Shown piece by piece: positions 62,363 to 64,000 of a DNA stretch of 64,000 bases. Position 1 is the stretch's first letter, and every line of letters starts with the position of its first letter. The DNA comes from Lysinibacillus sp. FSL M8-0337 (lineage in GTDB: Bacteria > Bacillota > Bacilli > Bacillales_A > Planococcaceae). A program made the position numbers and the translations under genes. Below the pieces are notes generated by a model that saw only the letters and a list, made by a program, of their open reading frames with translations, searched no databases and was not told the origin of the DNA. Where the stretch lies: the NCBI RefSeq assembly GCF_038593855.1, contig NZ_CP151996.1:310001-374000 (forward strand). The letters are read 5' to 3'.

Positions 62363-64000
62363 ATGAGAAGTAAATGGGTTGCTATATTTATGATTGTCGT
62401 ATTAGTCGCCTTGCCAGGGATTTTTACATTGATGATTTCCCCAGACGCACAAGCTAAAGCAGCAAGTACAATAATGACAACGCAAAGTTGGCGAGCATCC
62501 TTTTCACAAACATTAAAAAATGTAACAGATGAATATGTCTATGTTACGGATGAATCGGGCAAAAAGGTGACGGCAACGATTACATTAGGCGAAGATAAAA
62601 AATCTCTTATTGTCAGTAACCTTTCTGCAGGAAGTTACCGATTACATGTGCAAAAAGAAGCTTTTGCTTATAGTACGTTGAAAGCAACATCCCATGATAT
62701 TGCCTTTACTGTTATTGACAAAATAGAGACTGTTAAATCTGAAAAAGAGTTACAACAATATTTTGAAGCCGTTGTGGCAAATGGAAATAGAGGGCCAGAA
62801 ATAAACGTCCTTGAAGATAGTGCTTCTAGTAGTAAAGATAGTGCCCCTGTTGCGGATAATTCTTCTACAACAAACAACCAAGTAGAAGGGGTCGAGGAGG
62901 GGGATATCGTCGTTGTTAAAGATGGCTTTATTTACGCTATAAAAGATCATAGTATAACGGTTGTTGACGCTAATCATCCTCAAGATTTGAAACTTGCAAC
63001 GACAATTAAACAAAAAGAATCTCAATATATTACGAAATTAGCATTATACGATCAATTATTAATCGCTATCGGAGAAGAATATATTGAACAAGCAGGCACA
63101 AGCATGTCAACGGCAACTTTTTATGATATTTCAAATCCGAAAAATCCCAAAGTGATACGAGAGGTTGCGCAGGAGGGCTCTTTACAGGATATACGTATTA
63201 CGAATGATACGCTGTATTTAATTGGCAACATGCATCCGAATTATTGGATGCTTCGAGAGGATAGTAAACCAGATTTAAAACCTAAAACGTATGATAGTGT
63301 AGTAAGTAAAGAATACAAAAGCTTAGCTATCGAGAAAATTTCTATTTTACCAAACACGATGGATGGCTCATATAGTTTAATTACGGCAATTGATTTAAAA
63401 AATGGTGCGAAAACATCAGCGAGTACGAAAGGTTATTTAGGTGGTAGTAGTGGACTTTATATGTCAGAAGATGCCCTCTACTTAACTACACCAAAATATG
63501 ACGATAAACAAATAACGCCAATGGGAGGTATAAAGGATAGAATCTGGATGCCTCAATCAAATGATACACAAGTGTTTAAGTGGGACTTAGATGGAACGGT
63601 CTTGAAGTTTGTAGGTACGAGTGAAGTGAAAGGAACAGTGTTAAATCAATATTCAATGGATGAGTATGATGGAAAGTTCCGCATTGTGACAACTGAAGGA
63701 AATATGTGGGACGAAAAAAATATTTCTCGTAACCATCTGTTCATATTAGATGAGAACTTAAAGGAAATTGGTGCAGTAAAGGATATGGCACCAGGGGAAA
63801 AGGTGTATTCTGCCCGCTTTATGGGGGAGAAAGCCTATGTTGTAACGTTTAAGCAAGTGGATCCGCTATTTGTTATTGATGTAGCTAATCCACGAAAACC
63901 AAAAATACTAGGAGAATTGAAAATTCCAGGGTATAGCAATTATTTACATCCGCTTGATGATACACACTTAATAGGCATTGGTTATGATACGGAAGAACGT
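62363..64000 (+). CDS. Secreted beta-propeller-domain protein, 3' end beyond window
   Basis: ATG 62363 follows AAGGAGTGG; the frame stays open to the last base, giving at least 546 residues. The protein has a signal peptide (MRSKWVAIFMIVVLVALPG, cleavage near AQA-KA). An Ig-like segment (about 45-120) is followed by the opening of a Beta_propel domain (PF09826): NNQVEGVEEGDIVVVKDGFI near 170-190, then repeated blades such as DLKLATTIKQKESQYITKL and FYDISNPKNPKVIREV. It acts outside the membrane; the function of the family is not known. The gene was cut off by the window end. Confidence 0.9.
   Translation, partial: MRSKWVAIFMIVVLVALPGIFTLMISPDAQAKAASTIMTTQSWRASFSQTLKNVTDEYVYVTDESGKKVTATITLGEDKKSLIVSNLSAGSYRLHVQKEAFAYSTLKATSHDIAFTVIDKIETVKSEKELQQYFEAVVANGNRGPEINVLEDSASSSKDSAPVADNSSTTNNQVEGVEEGDIVVVKDGFIYAIKDHSITVVDANHPQDLKLATTIKQKESQYITKLALYDQLLIAIGEEYIEQAGTSMSTATFYDISNPKNPKVIREVAQEGSLQDIRITNDTLYLIGNMHPNYWMLREDSKPDLKPKTYDSVVSKEYKSLAIEKISILPNTMDGSYSLITAIDLKNGAKTSASTKGYLGGSSGLYMSEDALYLTTPKYDDKQITPMGGIKDRIWMPQSNDTQVFKWDLDGTVLKFVGTSEVKGTVLNQYSMDEYDGKFRIVTTEGNMWDEKNISRNHLFILDENLKEIGAVKDMAPGEKVYSARFMGEKAYVVTFKQVDPLFVIDVANPRKPKILGELKIPGYSNYLHPLDDTHLIGIGYDTEER

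Noticed and set aside
1..64000. CRISPR array
   Set aside because: No regularly spaced direct repeats were seen; the repeats found are single dispersed palindromes.

Overview
The window is AT-rich chromosomal DNA from a Gram-positive, endospore-former-type Firmicute. Strong AGGAGG-like ribosome sites, TTG/GTG starts, lipoprotein signal peptides, LysM-3D cell-wall proteins, an S-box (SAM-I) riboswitch, a HemAT aerotaxis receptor and a consensus Fur box all point to Bacillales. Overall gene content resembles Lysinibacillus or a close relative (inference; no search was run). No rRNA, tRNA or CRISPR array was seen.

Layout. 1-6.3 kb: tail of an MFS carrier, a nucleotidyltransferase-like protein, a small secreted protein, a 56-residue protein with a sliding-clamp-type motif, a candidate structured RNA on the minus strand, PhnA, a zf-HC2 membrane protein, an HD-domain hydrolase that seems to start at ATA, and a small membrane protein. 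6.3-11.8 kb: a signalling block with a 1007-residue 7TM hybrid kinase, a diguanylate cyclase on the opposite strand and a REC-wHTH-BTAD-like regulator. 12.3-16.3 kb: a LysM-3D protein, a decayed IS605-type tnpB, and two tandem Cu/Zn-SOD lipoproteins separated by a composite inverted repeat. 16.6-20.5 kb: a complete TAXI-TRAP transporter (binding protein, DUF1850, fused permease). 21-27.3 kb: M20 amidohydrolase, NhaC antiporter, a regulator divergent from a dipeptide epimerase, and a GNAT protein, probably a peptide or muropeptide salvage module. 27.3-32 kb: FhuF-like protein, DUF4395 protein, a Fur-box promoter driving an apparently noncoding terminated transcript, an EmrE-like exporter, peptidase T and a YhhN protein.

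32-42 kb: a membrane protein of unknown function, nitroreductase, CoA-transferase, PlsY-like acyltransferase, then sulfur/methionine genes (SAM riboswitch-metY and, further on, hom) with an unknown gene carrying an elaborate leader between them. 42-46 kb: EamA exporter and a two-component system containing an overlooked 51-residue membrane protein. 46-53 kb: acyl-CoA dehydrogenase of the long-chain type, metallophosphoesterase, UppP, HemAT and a 2-hydroxyacid dehydrogenase. 53-57 kb: XRE-cupin regulator, EutH and aminopeptidase P as one unit. 58-62 kb: aldehyde dehydrogenase, a lysine-6-dehydrogenase-like enzyme and an acyl-CoA dehydrogenase, consistent with amino-acid (possibly lysine) catabolism. 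The window ends inside a secreted beta-propeller protein.

The most interesting signals lie between genes: the Fur-controlled sRNA candidate at 28.6 kb, the hairpin-rich leader at 39.7 kb, the minus-strand RNA candidate at 3.4-3.66 kb, and several families of small dispersed palindromic repeats, one with probable target-site duplications and one with compensatory stem changes.
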